The notes below the pieces were generated by a model. That model did not search any database. It saw only the letters and a list, made by a program, of their open reading frames with translations, and was not told where the DNA came from. DNA of 64,000 bases from assembly GCA_004963905.1 (NCBI GenBank), contig SUGL01000023.1:1-64000 (forward strand). Direction: 5' to 3'. The stretch is from Mesorhizobium sp. (GTDB lineage: Bacteria; Pseudomonadota; Alphaproteobacteria; Rhizobiales; Rhizobiaceae). The translations under genes and the position numbers were made by a program. This document shows positions 43,001-51,846 of the stretch, one piece after another (positions within the stretch are counted from its first letter, which is position 1; each line of letters begins with the position of its first letter).

Positions 43001-45555
43001 CCCGCCAGATCTCGTTCCAGGATGGTGGCCTGAAGGGGATGTTCGACGAGGTGCACAAATTGGCGGAGTGGGTTGCCACTTATGACGATCTTCTCGACAA
43101 GCGGCAGCTTGCCGCCCAAGGCATCAACGTGATCCGGTATCGTCGCCAACGCACGCACGGCCGCAACATGGTCGTGTCGTCGACATCGGAGCTGCGAATA
43201 CTTCACGTGCTCGTCAAACGGCGGCTTGCGGAACTCTCCTTGGGTCTTGACGACGATCGCCTTGCAGGTCTGGCGCGGCGAATGATCGAAGACGCCAATG
43301 CCATATCGGGCGATATCGTTTTGCGTGCAGCCAAACGGGGCGTCTCGGCCGGCGAGCTGATCGGTTTGGTGCTGAGCCGGGCGCTTGTCGAAGAGGAGCT
43401 TGGTGAGCGAGCAGCCGTTGCGTGGTTCCTCCTCGATGACTATGCGGAGTGGCTTGGGCAAAAGGAAGAGGGGATCGCCGACATCCTTGGCATCAGCGTC
43501 TCGACAGGAGAGGATGGTCTTCCGAAGCTCAGGGCAATCGTGACCGAAGCGAAATACGTCGACCAATCCGGCTTGGCGGAGGCGAGCCGCAAGTCCCGCA
43601 GCCAGCTGCGACAGACTGTTGCCCGTATCAATGACGCTTTGTTTGGCGATCCCGGGCGCCTCGATCGCGACCTCTGGCTTTCCCGCATCTCCGATTTGTT
43701 GCTGGACGGTACGGCGGCTCTGGGCCAGGCAAACATTCTTGAACGGGTTCGCGACGGCATTCGCCGCGGTGCCGTTCCGATCGATTTGCGCGGTTACTCG
43801 CACATTTTCGTTTCCGGCCCGGCGACTGACGGCAGTTCGCCAGGAGAGCAGGATGAGTTGCCGGAAATCCAGATGGGGCTCCAGGAAACATTCACGCGCG
43901 AGGGGCTTCGCAAACTGATCAAGGCTTACGACGCGAAACAGGGTCTAACCGAACTTCGGGCCCGGCTTGGCGAAAAGCACACGTGGAACTCGGTCAGTTA
44001 TCGTCATCCGGCGCCGCGGGTCGATTGGACCAAGGCCATCACAGAAGAGCATTTGATTGCTGGAAGCGAAAAGCCCATTAGCCACGACTATGATCAGGAT
44101 GACGATGAGGGCGATCCCGAAGGCGGAATCGTTATTGAGGCCGTAGAACCGCGGACAAATGATAAAGGTTCGGTCGCCGTGAGCGGCGATGGCGGCGGTC
44201 TGTCCAGCGGGGAAATCACCCCCGCCCTAGTCTCGAGCCAAATTAACGACGAAGATCAGGCGACCATCTCAGCGCCGTCACAGGCAAACCCGCAACTCCA
44301 TGCTCCAGCCTTGCCAAGCGGCGACACGACTGCTCCGACGCCCGACAAATTTTCTCGCGCCGGCGGCGAGGTCGGCATCGCCGCTCTCATCGAAGCTCGC
44401 GCTCAGAAAGCTCGCGAAAACTCGGCGGACGAACGTGAATGGTTGGCCAGCACCGCACAAAAGCTGCGCTCCGCGCTGCTCGGCTATAATCTTCAGGCCA
44501 AGCTCGTCGGCACGCGCCTGACTCCAAACGCCGCGCTGATCCGTTTCATGGGGTCGGATCGTCTGCGCGTCGAAGACATCGAAGCGAAACAATCATCTCT
44601 TCTGACGACGCATGGGCTCAGGCTGATCTCGATTTCCCCACTGCCGGGCGAGATCGTCGTGGGCGTAGCGCGGCCGCAGCGACAGGTCGTTTCACTTTGG
44701 GATGTTTGGGGCCGACGGGAAATCAATCGCAATGCCGCGGGAGTGAACACGTCCTTCGTGCTGGGCCTGAAGGAGCTTGATGGCGATATTCTCTATTTAA
44801 ATCTCGGCGGCCCATTCGCCGGCGGGCAACAGCATGAGCCCCACACGCTCGTTGCCGGCGCAACCGGGTCGGGGAAATCCGTGCTGATCCAAGCCCTCCT
44901 CCTCGACATCGCTGCGACGAATTCTAGTGATCTGGCACACATCCACCTGATCGACCCGAAAATGGGTGTCGATTACGCGGCAATCGAGAGGCTCCCGCAT
45001 CTGCAGGGCGGGGTGATTGTCGACCAATCGAGGGCGGTTGAGGTTATGGAGGGTCTCGTCACGGAGATGGAGCGCCGCTATGAGCTGTTCCGGTCCAAGG
45101 GGGCTCGAGACATTCGTGCATTCAATTCCAAGGTCGAGGCTGCCGAACGGCTGCCATACGTCTTCCTGGTCCATGACGAGTTTGCGGAATGGATGCTGAC
45201 GGAAAATTACAAATCTGCGGTGACATCCAACGTATCGCGCTTGGGCGTGAAGGCACGCGCCGCCGGCATGCATCTAATCTTCGCAGCGCAGCGGCCTGAT
45301 GCGAACGTCATGCCAATGCAGCTGCGTGACAACCTTGGTAACAGATTGATTTTGAAGGTTGCGAGTATCGGAACATCCGAAATCACGCTTGGCGTGAAGG
45401 GTGCGGAACAACTTTTGGGTCTTGGTCACCTTGCTGCGAAGCTGAGCGGCGAGCCAACTATAATCTATGCGCAGGCTGCGTTTCTTGCAGATGAAGATAT
45501 CGACGCCGCGGTCGTTGCAATATCAAAATCAAATAGTGCGATGAGTCGCGATTGA
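40093..45555 (+). CDS. sspH: SspH/DptH-like large ATPase of the restriction complex
   Basis: A 1820-residue protein, the size of DptH. GTG 40093 overlaps sspG (GTGA). The last 270 residues form an FtsK/HerA-like motor: Walker A HTLVAGATGSGKSVLIQALL (about 1588-1607), the strand HIHLIDPKMGVDYAAIERLP, and Walker B PYVFLVHDEFAEWML (about 1687-1700) with a downstream sensor AAQRPDANVMPMQLRDNLGN. Residues about 1330-1430 are an acidic, proline-rich linker. The first 1300 residues show no motif that I recognise. It would translocate on or open unmarked DNA. Only 12 bp separate it from the DUF262 gene. Confidence 0.85.
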   Translation: MNPSDLIGAAGATSIRLRLDALSPDDGMARYLLDRLTGEQVAAITQALLTDAKATELLKIALPRSLVSPFGLPESVMTDERMVAIRHADCDRPALLFANTDEDQGASLGDVTLIGAKQLTEESGPWVEAAAVGLGLSESQIATWRAALRGLTAADDWTLHQIATYVAMTRTRIETDAVPVTDALGWALPALRLPRDSGYFLGLGERDREVPRRWKKLFEKLVADRKPLMVKQRPNRQLVENEELREQFAEVRDDIPAEVHPAIEAFIEAAPGWGLEAEALSLFEWEAESVLQLFSGIKLKKTSLAQETINFFEFTFPDRLSPADNEYLRVLKGRSLKETREDDREFFEAHRDDLGQDKALRVKWERFVFGRPIECTDFLEGLLRVIERLFGQVNLGGGSRKLSIKSARRSRNQWLDLNADVGLYFGLRYRGLPALLGAAVEWDVPHLFSYEELLDRAKARQKKYRRNESTARSALQIKFDVALIAGRERATVQLVWTGQPPAIGLELPKDLGRLIKRPLGRSSVARLSVSRKGALQSVSLTDTGTLQPAFGQDAGTLIPRTNTGIDLAKLFPKLLKDARDAGRITQAGADDIAAAWKQFAALYTDALTSLQSSGYASATIVAQADAYGALLNSLIKNAIGDLNRRDICEPVLRIGTIEVLGSAPSAIVAPWHPLRLAGVAAKMRSVAGLADYLLSDVDLNFGDSRLFFSDLRDELSHPLYPEVAVGYEGSEPVLLTETSTVNDYSLVERPVRDPSEATTDVDPSEAARQIRALLERYLDLQPHERSNLSIMLYNCDAAGLPLATVSALSSVQDQEEVHCNVLVRHRDRARLSGVYTELLERSENDPDAVVVSETSRNFMSKLRIGVMLDVAGGSKSGGSREIDVAFLHDVVSRQAREQWFPVPALPDNPSLLQHVPARWSYRRVTAEDELKATSYLTCPRQPDAGWAYIDAVANVVRRQSHGPDEHYLPARQISFQDGGLKGMFDEVHKLAEWVATYDDLLDKRQLAAQGINVIRYRRQRTHGRNMVVSSTSELRILHVLVKRRLAELSLGLDDDRLAGLARRMIEDANAISGDIVLRAAKRGVSAGELIGLVLSRALVEEELGERAAVAWFLLDDYAEWLGQKEEGIADILGISVSTGEDGLPKLRAIVTEAKYVDQSGLAEASRKSRSQLRQTVARINDALFGDPGRLDRDLWLSRISDLLLDGTAALGQANILERVRDGIRRGAVPIDLRGYSHIFVSGPATDGSSPGEQDELPEIQMGLQETFTREGLRKLIKAYDAKQGLTELRARLGEKHTWNSVSYRHPAPRVDWTKAITEEHLIAGSEKPISHDYDQDDDEGDPEGGIVIEAVEPRTNDKGSVAVSGDGGGLSSGEITPALVSSQINDEDQATISAPSQANPQLHAPALPSGDTTAPTPDKFSRAGGEVGIAALIEARAQKARENSADEREWLASTAQKLRSALLGYNLQAKLVGTRLTPNAALIRFMGSDRLRVEDIEAKQSSLLTTHGLRLISISPLPGEIVVGVARPQRQVVSLWDVWGRREINRNAAGVNTSFVLGLKELDGDILYLNLGGPFAGGQQHEPHTLVAGATGSGKSVLIQALLLDIAATNSSDLAHIHLIDPKMGVDYAAIERLPHLQGGVIVDQSRAVEVMEGLVTEMERRYELFRSKGARDIRAFNSKVEAAERLPYVFLVHDEFAEWMLTENYKSAVTSNVSRLGVKARAAGMHLIFAAQRPDANVMPMQLRDNLGNRLILKVASIGTSEITLGVKGAEQLLGLGHLAAKLSGEPTIIYAQAAFLADEDIDAAVVAISKSNSAMSRD

Positions 45556-45567
45556 AGGAGACACAGG

Positions 45568-46815
45568 GTGGGAACATGGAATTCAAGCCCGCATCCAATC
45601 TCGGACCTAAGGGATTGGAACTCACTTGGGCGCCTTGAATTGCGGCCTTCCTTTCAGCGGAAGGAAGTTTGGAATCCTGCGGCGCGCATTATGCTTATCG
45701 ACACCATTCTGAGGCAGGTTCCAATGCCGAAGATGTTTCTTTGGAACGAGGTCCGCAATGAGCACACCCACAGGCAAGTGATTGACGGCCAGCAACGGAT
45801 CTCAGCGATATTAGCGTTTTTAAGAGACGAATTCGCTTTAGATGAACCATACTCGGGCGAATTCCTCGGTAAAAAATTCAGTGAACTGCCTAAAGAAGTT
45901 AAAGATAGCATACTTCTATATAAGATTGACTACAATGAGGCCACTGGGTTTACAGAAGAAGAGGTAAGAGAGGTATACTCTCGTGTAAATAAGTATTCTA
46001 TGCCGCTGAATAGGCAAGAATTACGCAGAGCTGACTTTCCTGGGAGGTTTCTTGAGCTGTCTACGGATCTCTCCCTAAATGAGTTTCTTGATGCCTCGAG
46101 GGTGTTCACCGTCGGCCAGCGAAGGCGAATGGGCGACGTAGAATTCGTGTCTGAGATACTCGCTGGCATGCTTGAGGGGCCGCAAGATAAGAAGGGGGAC
46201 CTTGATTACTTCTATTCCAGATATGCGGAGTGGAGGCCTGCGGAAGAAGCCAAAGTCAAAGAAGATTTCTTAGCTGTCATATATGACCTGGAAAGCATTT
46301 TCGCCCCTGAAAAGTTGTCGTTAGCCAAGACCCGATTTCGGCAGAAATCGGATTTTTACTCGCTCTTTCTGACGATATACGAATTTCGAACCGCCGGAGA
46401 TAGCTTGGCAGGCAAGGATCTCGAACCACTAAGGGGCGATCTACGGATACTTGACACGAATATAGCGCCAGAGTCCGAAATCGATGTCTTGAGCGAGTAT
46501 GCGATAAAGTGTGTGTCGCAGGCCAATAGCGTGTCGAGCCGGTCTTGGCGGAAGAACTTTCTCATGGATGTCTTACAAGGAACTTATCGCGGGAGAAAAC
46601 CAGACGGCACTGTCCGATCAAAGTTCGAGTCCATCGCGGTGCAGCTGGAAAGAGGTGGTGCCCAAGGCAAGCTTTTTGAAAAGTGTATTGGATGCGGCGA
46701 GCCACTTCACAACCATACCGCCGACGGGCGGGAATTAGACTGGCCAGTGGACACTCAAGTCTTCCAAATCTCAAACGCTTGTTGGCGCATGCACGGATGC
46801 AGGGCGGGGGCCTGA
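45568..46815 (+). CDS. DUF262 (GmrS/ParB-like) protein with C-terminal zinc motif
   Basis: A 415-residue protein with the DUF262 nucleotide-binding signature: RPSFQRKEVWNP (about 27-38) and HRQVIDGQQRISAILAFLRD (about 67-86), then SRVNKYSMPLNRQELRRADF. DUF262 occurs in SspE and in GmrSD restriction enzymes, usually fused to a DUF1524 HNH nuclease; that nuclease is missing here. Instead the C-terminus has CIGCGEPLHNH and a later Cys-x4-Cys, a likely zinc ribbon. It follows sspH by 12 bp and abuts the kinase gene with no gap, so all five form one unit. The DNA is clearly more AT-rich than sspFGH, suggesting separate origin. The role is probably phage or modification sensing (inference). Confidence 0.8.
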   Translation: MGTWNSSPHPISDLRDWNSLGRLELRPSFQRKEVWNPAARIMLIDTILRQVPMPKMFLWNEVRNEHTHRQVIDGQQRISAILAFLRDEFALDEPYSGEFLGKKFSELPKEVKDSILLYKIDYNEATGFTEEEVREVYSRVNKYSMPLNRQELRRADFPGRFLELSTDLSLNEFLDASRVFTVGQRRRMGDVEFVSEILAGMLEGPQDKKGDLDYFYSRYAEWRPAEEAKVKEDFLAVIYDLESIFAPEKLSLAKTRFRQKSDFYSLFLTIYEFRTAGDSLAGKDLEPLRGDLRILDTNIAPESEIDVLSEYAIKCVSQANSVSSRSWRKNFLMDVLQGTYRGRKPDGTVRSKFESIAVQLERGGAQGKLFEKCIGCGEPLHNHTADGRELDWPVDTQVFQISNACWRMHGCRAGA

Positions 46816-47688
46816 ATGGCTTTACTGTTCTCTGGCCGCAGCGAAAATTCAGCAAAAGAAACGGTTGTTATTCCGGATGAGCTGCGAACGCCGTTCGGAA
46901 AGACATATGAGGTTGGCGAGAGAATCGCTGCTGGGGGAAATGGGGTTGTACATCGGTGTACTGACCTTGGGGATGGTACCGAGTATGCCGTCAAGTTTCT
47001 CCTCGACCTACGAGCGCATCGGCGAAAACGTTTTGATCGAGAAAAAACCCTCCTTCAGGGGATCCGGCATGACCATTTAATCGCATATCAAGATGCAGGA
47101 AGCATAGATGGTGAGCAGCGAAGGGCGCGTTTATCGCCGCTGATAAAAGATATTCCATATATCGTCATGATGCTGGCCAATGAACCACTGTCATCACTGG
47201 TAAAGCGAGCTCCTGTTCCGAATGAGATTTTCCTGGCTCAGTTCCGCGGACTTGCACACGGTCTCGGCGAGCTTCATAGAAGGGCTGTCCATCGTGATAT
47301 TAAGCCCGACAACATCCTGGTTATGGGCGACCGCTGGGTTCTCAGCGATTACGGCCTATGTGACATGTTCGATCTGCCGGTTGAAGAAAGAATGACCCCT
47401 GACTGGGAAATCGTCGGTCCGCGATTTTGGATGTCTCCAGAAGCAAATAACCGTAGCATTGGTCGAGATGACCAGATCAATGCCGCATCCGATGTATTTC
47501 AGCTGGCGTCGGTATTCTGGTTTGTAGTCAACCGCAGTCACCCCACAGGGGTTCTTTCCAAAGCTGACTGGAAGGGACCAGAAACACTGTTCGATCCAAT
47601 ATTCAAAGCGCTTCATCACAGCGCTTCCATACGACCGGCTAATGGCGAGGCTTTCGCGATACAGATTGACGAAGCAATTCTAGGGTAA
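46816..47688 (+). CDS. Serine/threonine protein kinase linked to the Ssp island
   Basis: A 290-residue Hanks-type kinase domain without membrane anchor or sensor domain. Motifs: glycine loop RIAAGGNGVVHRC, the lysine in YAVKFLL, the catalytic loop VHRDIKPDNILV (about 157-168), the metal motif SDYGLCD (DYG instead of DFG) and PRFWMSPEA. Its ATG directly follows the DUF262 stop codon. It ends 13 bp before the sspD stop of the converging operon. Kinases occur in other anti-phage systems, where they phosphorylate host factors; here the substrate may be the DUF262 protein or the SspFGH complex. Like DUF262 it is AT-richer than its neighbours. Confidence 0.9.
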   Translation: MALLFSGRSENSAKETVVIPDELRTPFGKTYEVGERIAAGGNGVVHRCTDLGDGTEYAVKFLLDLRAHRRKRFDREKTLLQGIRHDHLIAYQDAGSIDGEQRRARLSPLIKDIPYIVMMLANEPLSSLVKRAPVPNEIFLAQFRGLAHGLGELHRRAVHRDIKPDNILVMGDRWVLSDYGLCDMFDLPVEERMTPDWEIVGPRFWMSPEANNRSIGRDDQINAASDVFQLASVFWFVVNRSHPTGVLSKADWKGPETLFDPIFKALHHSASIRPANGEAFAIQIDEAILG

Positions 47689-47701
47689 TCGCCCCCGATG
47701 G

Positions 47702-48541
47702 TCATTTGTGGCAAACAACGCAGCTGCCGGCCCCTTCGTCAAGGCCGTACACGTCGTCGATTGTCTCTGCGGTCTTTCCCGATAAGGGATTGACCCTCCG
47801 GCCGCGCCGTAGCCGTTCCCGGCGTTTTTCGTAATCCGACTTGATCTGTTCGACTCGTTCGGGCGAGATCAACTCCGTAAGACTCTCACCTTGGCTCCAT
47901 GTGAACGGCGAGCCGTCTCGCAAGCCGGTCTTTTCGTAATCGACGGCCTCGGCAAAGCGATCCGGATGATGTTCTGCGAGCCGAACCCATTCGATCTTCT
48001 GCTGGTAGAAGCAGAATGTGCAGCCGGACCGGGAACGCCATTGATAGTAGGCCGGCTCACCGACGTCGGACTGCTCGAGTATTTCGATGACGCCGGTGCG
48101 ATCGACTCCAGCTTCACGAAGCGGAAGATGAACCCGCATGTTTGGGTGTGTGGCCTGGTAGCCTTCGCGACTTGGCTCATCGGCGCGGATGGCGACGTAG
48201 GAGTGGACGATCGTCCCGCTTTCGAGATCCTTTTGCAGCCATTGCTCCAGCGGTCGGAGTTTCAGCTGTCGCGTGCACCAGCGGGTACGGGGCGACGGGA
48301 GAAAATTGCCATATTCGTCCAACCAGAAATCAAAGTCACGATCGGGATTAAGCCGCTGGATCGGCCGACCCAAGAAGCCTTCGAGCTTATCAAGGAAGCC
48401 ATAGACCTCAGGCAGTTCCTTACCGGTGTCTGTGAAGAAATATTCTATGGGCAGCTCTGGATGATGCTGTCGCATGTAAACGGCGAGCGCCGCGCTGTCG
48501 CGCCCGCCCGAGAGACCGAGGATATGACGTTCCCCAGTCAT
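47702..48541 (-). CDS. sspD: SspD, ATP pyrophosphatase of DNA phosphorothioation
   Basis: A 279-residue PAPS-reductase-like enzyme. The PP-loop is GLSGGRDSAAL (SGGRDS at 11-16). Cysteines C89 (RTRWCTRQLK), C174 and C177 (SGCTFCFYQQ) are the likely iron-sulphur ligands, with a further C-terminal pair SCVVCHK. It activates the DNA backbone with ATP so that sulphur from the cysteine desulphurase can replace a non-bridging oxygen. It is the last gene of the sspABCD operon and overlaps sspC by 4 bp. Confidence 0.88.
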   Translation of the reverse strand: MTGERHILGLSGGRDSAALAVYMRQHHPELPIEYFFTDTGKELPEVYGFLDKLEGFLGRPIQRLNPDRDFDFWLDEYGNFLPSPRTRWCTRQLKLRPLEQWLQKDLESGTIVHSYVAIRADEPSREGYQATHPNMRVHLPLREAGVDRTGVIEILEQSDVGEPAYYQWRSRSGCTFCFYQQKIEWVRLAEHHPDRFAEAVDYEKTGLRDGSPFTWSQGESLTELISPERVEQIKSDYEKRRERLRRGRRVNPLSGKTAETIDDVYGLDEGAGSCVVCHK

Positions 48542-51500
48542 TGCCTGCCAACCTCATCTTCGCCATCGGCTGCCGTCATGGCGACTGCACGCGCCAGGGC
48601 AGCAAGCTGCAATCGTCCGCTCTCATTTTCTGATCTGAGCGAAGCTACCAGACGATCAGCCATTCCTGCGGCGGCTAGCTTTTCGCTTTCGCTCAGTTCG
48701 AAGCTCCGCATCAACGGCGGCATTTTTGGGTCGAGGCCGACGACGAGTGCCAAGGCTTCGGTCTGGGAGCGTCGATCTCGCACGATTGCCAAAGCCTCGA
48801 GCTCCCGGAAACGGCGCCCGTATCGCGCAATTTCCGTCAACGCTTCTTGCCGGTCTCTGTCCGACCAATTCCGGGCGGGGCGGTGCAACAGAACACTGAC
48901 AGTGCTCTCGATGTCGCCTTTTCCAAGCTCCATCGCCGCGACGCGATCTGCGAACGCATCGAAATTGTAATCGTTCGTCAGGCCTTTGAGCAGCGATGCG
49001 CGTTCCGCAATTCCTGCGAAACTCACGGCATCGATTCCGAGCGCCTTTGCAAGTGCCAGACGCAACTCCTCGAGAAGCGCCGGATAGCTCGCTTCGGCCG
49101 CTTGAAGGGCACGATAGACGGTCTCTGGGGCGAGCTCTTCACCGAGAGCAGCCGGAAGATCGTCAAACAGAAGTCGCTCGGGATCGTCTGCCTTCGTCAC
49201 GATCCCGCGGATTTTCACCGCTAAAGGATCGAGATTGGTGGTGCGTTTTGCGAATTGTGAGAGCTCTTCAAAACGCTGAAAAAGAGCTGCGGCGACGGGC
49301 AATGACCCTCCGTGATGGTCAACCCTGAGCAGCTGCGCGAGCCCACTGAGAAACGCTGTTTCGCGCACGGACCGATCGATCCGCCTCAAACGGAAGAGAC
49401 CAGGCTTCTGCAAAAGCTTGTCGACGACGACATCATCGATTGCTGTTTGATAGACCCCGTCAATATAGACGGCAACGCTCTCCCGCTTGGCGAGCATGTA
49501 GGCGAGTGCCAATACGGGCATTACACCGGCTTTGATGCCATAGGGTGGTCGAGCCCACTCCGCATAGACAGCATCGAGGGGCTTTTCGCCTGCGAGGTCG
49601 ATTACGTCCCACGCTGGGCGGAGCGATGCCCCCTCTCGGCTCTCGTCCGGATCCGAAAAACCGAAGACGCCAGCCTTGACTTCTTTGTGCAGCCCGAACG
49701 GTCGAAGCAAGGTAAGGTAGAGGCCGAGCTCTGCAGGATACTGGGTCATTCCTAGCTGCTCATGCGCATGTGAGTTGACCATCGCATGAGCGAGTTCGCG
49801 CAAAGCAGCCATGGAATTCGATGATGGTTTGTCGCGCTGGAGCAATTCGCTTTTGATGATCGGCGCCTTCGAGAAACTTGCGTCGGCGAGCGCGCTTGCA
49901 ACGACCGTTAACTGTGCGCGGACGGCTTGGCTCGGCTGAGGCGCCAGGTACCAGCTTGCATTCTCGAAAGCCGTTTCAAGCGCCCGATAAAGCTGATCGA
50001 TGCAGTTGGATTGTCTCGCGGCAATCTCCCGCCTCGCTATCCGGTCGCCCTCCAGCTGCGGGTGCTCACGGAAAACGCGTTCAACCGCTAACAACTCTGC
50101 AGCCGTTGACCGCAGCGTAAAGCTGTCATTTGCCCCACCTACGGCAATCACACGCTTCTCAGTCGCAAGCGCTTTGGCCGCCTTCTGGGCCAGTTGATTG
50201 ACGGATTTCGTCGTCAAAGAACCGTCGCCGAGAAGCAATAGCAAAAGGCCGCTGCCATGAAGCGGGCGGGCTAGAATGCCGCTCGTCAAAGACTCGATCG
50301 TGTCGTTCCGGCTGACGACCTGCAGCGCTATTTCAAAAGTCCTCAGCGCGCCTTTCTGGAAGTAATGCCGTTTGGCCGTGGCAAAGCCCAAACCGACGCG
50401 GCGCGGAATGTCGGCGAGCTCAAGTGAATCCGCCGGTTGGATAGCCCGGCCAATGGCTTCCTCAAGATCGAAGTCGCTGCCGGCAAACAGTGCATATCCG
50501 CCGAGGCGGGGCTGCCGGATCAGGATAGCCCAATCGACGAGATCATTGATCGCTCCGCTGATCGCTTTCATTCCGAAGCCGGGTACCGACGCGCTCAAAA
50601 AGTCGTCTGCGAGCACAACGCCAGAACCGTTGCGGAAAAACTCGATGATCGCGGCCGCTTTCGTCAAGGCAACATGCAAACCGGTTCCTTTGACGCCGGC
50701 CCGCTCGATCGCTTCGAATGCGAGGCTGAAGCGGTTGCCGTCCACACCCGCCGTAAGGGCCATTCCGAAGTTGGCAGCAAGATAGTCCCAGAGCATCGCG
50801 GGGTCATAAGTCCCGCCGTTAAGATCGGTCGTCTCCAGAAACTCCTTGAAGCCGGAGGGCTCGGCGGAACTCAAAAAACCGAACACGCTCCGCTCATTCT
50901 GGGCAAACCGCGCTCTCGAGATCGGTCCGAGCAGAAGCGCGCTCACCGGGTTAAGAGGCCATGTCTGCTCAAGCGCTTCCGCGAGCACATCAACGTCCGT
51001 CGGGCGGCGTTTGGCGACCGCTTCAGCAACAACGCGGGCGCCCGATGCATCACCACTCGGGCGCTCAGCGGCTATGGCCCGGCCAAGCAGCGCAACTGTT
51101 TCATCCGCACCCGAAAGAAATGCGATATCCTGGTAGCGGCCTTGAACCTTACGCCATTCCTGCCGCGCGTCGCGCGCAGCACGCGCGGTGTACTGCTCAA
51201 ACGACTGGTGGAGAATGCCGATGACGACCAAGCGGCCGCTGCTGCGCGACGCATGCTCGGCGAGATCCTGAAGCAGATGGACGTCGCCGCCTTCGAGTGC
51301 TTCGTGCTCAAGAAGCTTGCCGAGTTCGTCGAGGATGAGGAGGCTTCCGCTCGATGCGCCTTCGCCGCCCGCTATCAAAGCCTTGATAAGCCGATCATCG
51401 CTTGCTGCGAACTGTGATGCGGCGTCAGGCGACCAATCGAGCGCATTACGGGCGGATTCGACGATTGCGTTGCGGAGCCGTGTCCGGCTTCCGGTGACGG

Positions 51501-51846
51501 CGACGACTTTCCACGCGCCGCTGGTTTCCGGGAACGCCTGATTGAACAGGGTCGAAAGGGGCTGCCCCGCAATATCTTGAGCAATTTTCCGGTTCTTCTT
51601 CGTGCCGGCCACGAGGTTTGCAAGCAGCAGGGCCGCACTCGACTTGCCGCCACCATAAGGACCGGTCCAAGTGTAAGCGCTTTGATGGTGGTCCCGCTGG
51701 CTCTCACCAAGAGTGCGCAGAGCTTTTGCGACGCTTGCCTGCAGAACGTATCCGACCAATGGCGGCGTGCCGTTCAGATCCGCATCGAGCCGGGCCGATC
51801 GCGCGAAACGGCGATCAATGGAAACTATACTGGAAAGCTTGCTCAT
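48538..51846 (-). CDS. sspC: SspC, large ATPase of DNA phosphorothioation
   Basis: A 1102-residue P-loop ATPase. Walker A TWTGPYGGGKSSAALLL lies at about 59-75 and Walker B SLLILDELGKLLEHEA at 168-183; the remaining 900 residues are helical. ATG 51846 overlaps the sspB stop (ATGA), and the 3' end overlaps sspD. In characterised Ssp systems SspC supplies ATP hydrolysis coupled to the SspB nickase. The size and the place between sspB and sspD support the name. Confidence 0.83.
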   Translation of the reverse strand: MSKLSSIVSIDRRFARSARLDADLNGTPPLVGYVLQASVAKALRTLGESQRDHHQSAYTWTGPYGGGKSSAALLLANLVAGTKKNRKIAQDIAGQPLSTLFNQAFPETSGAWKVVAVTGSRTRLRNAIVESARNALDWSPDAASQFAASDDRLIKALIAGGEGASSGSLLILDELGKLLEHEALEGGDVHLLQDLAEHASRSSGRLVVIGILHQSFEQYTARAARDARQEWRKVQGRYQDIAFLSGADETVALLGRAIAAERPSGDASGARVVAEAVAKRRPTDVDVLAEALEQTWPLNPVSALLLGPISRARFAQNERSVFGFLSSAEPSGFKEFLETTDLNGGTYDPAMLWDYLAANFGMALTAGVDGNRFSLAFEAIERAGVKGTGLHVALTKAAAIIEFFRNGSGVVLADDFLSASVPGFGMKAISGAINDLVDWAILIRQPRLGGYALFAGSDFDLEEAIGRAIQPADSLELADIPRRVGLGFATAKRHYFQKGALRTFEIALQVVSRNDTIESLTSGILARPLHGSGLLLLLLGDGSLTTKSVNQLAQKAAKALATEKRVIAVGGANDSFTLRSTAAELLAVERVFREHPQLEGDRIARREIAARQSNCIDQLYRALETAFENASWYLAPQPSQAVRAQLTVVASALADASFSKAPIIKSELLQRDKPSSNSMAALRELAHAMVNSHAHEQLGMTQYPAELGLYLTLLRPFGLHKEVKAGVFGFSDPDESREGASLRPAWDVIDLAGEKPLDAVYAEWARPPYGIKAGVMPVLALAYMLAKRESVAVYIDGVYQTAIDDVVVDKLLQKPGLFRLRRIDRSVRETAFLSGLAQLLRVDHHGGSLPVAAALFQRFEELSQFAKRTTNLDPLAVKIRGIVTKADDPERLLFDDLPAALGEELAPETVYRALQAAEASYPALLEELRLALAKALGIDAVSFAGIAERASLLKGLTNDYNFDAFADRVAAMELGKGDIESTVSVLLHRPARNWSDRDRQEALTEIARYGRRFRELEALAIVRDRRSQTEALALVVGLDPKMPPLMRSFELSESEKLAAAGMADRLVASLRSENESGRLQLAALARAVAMTAADGEDEVGRQ

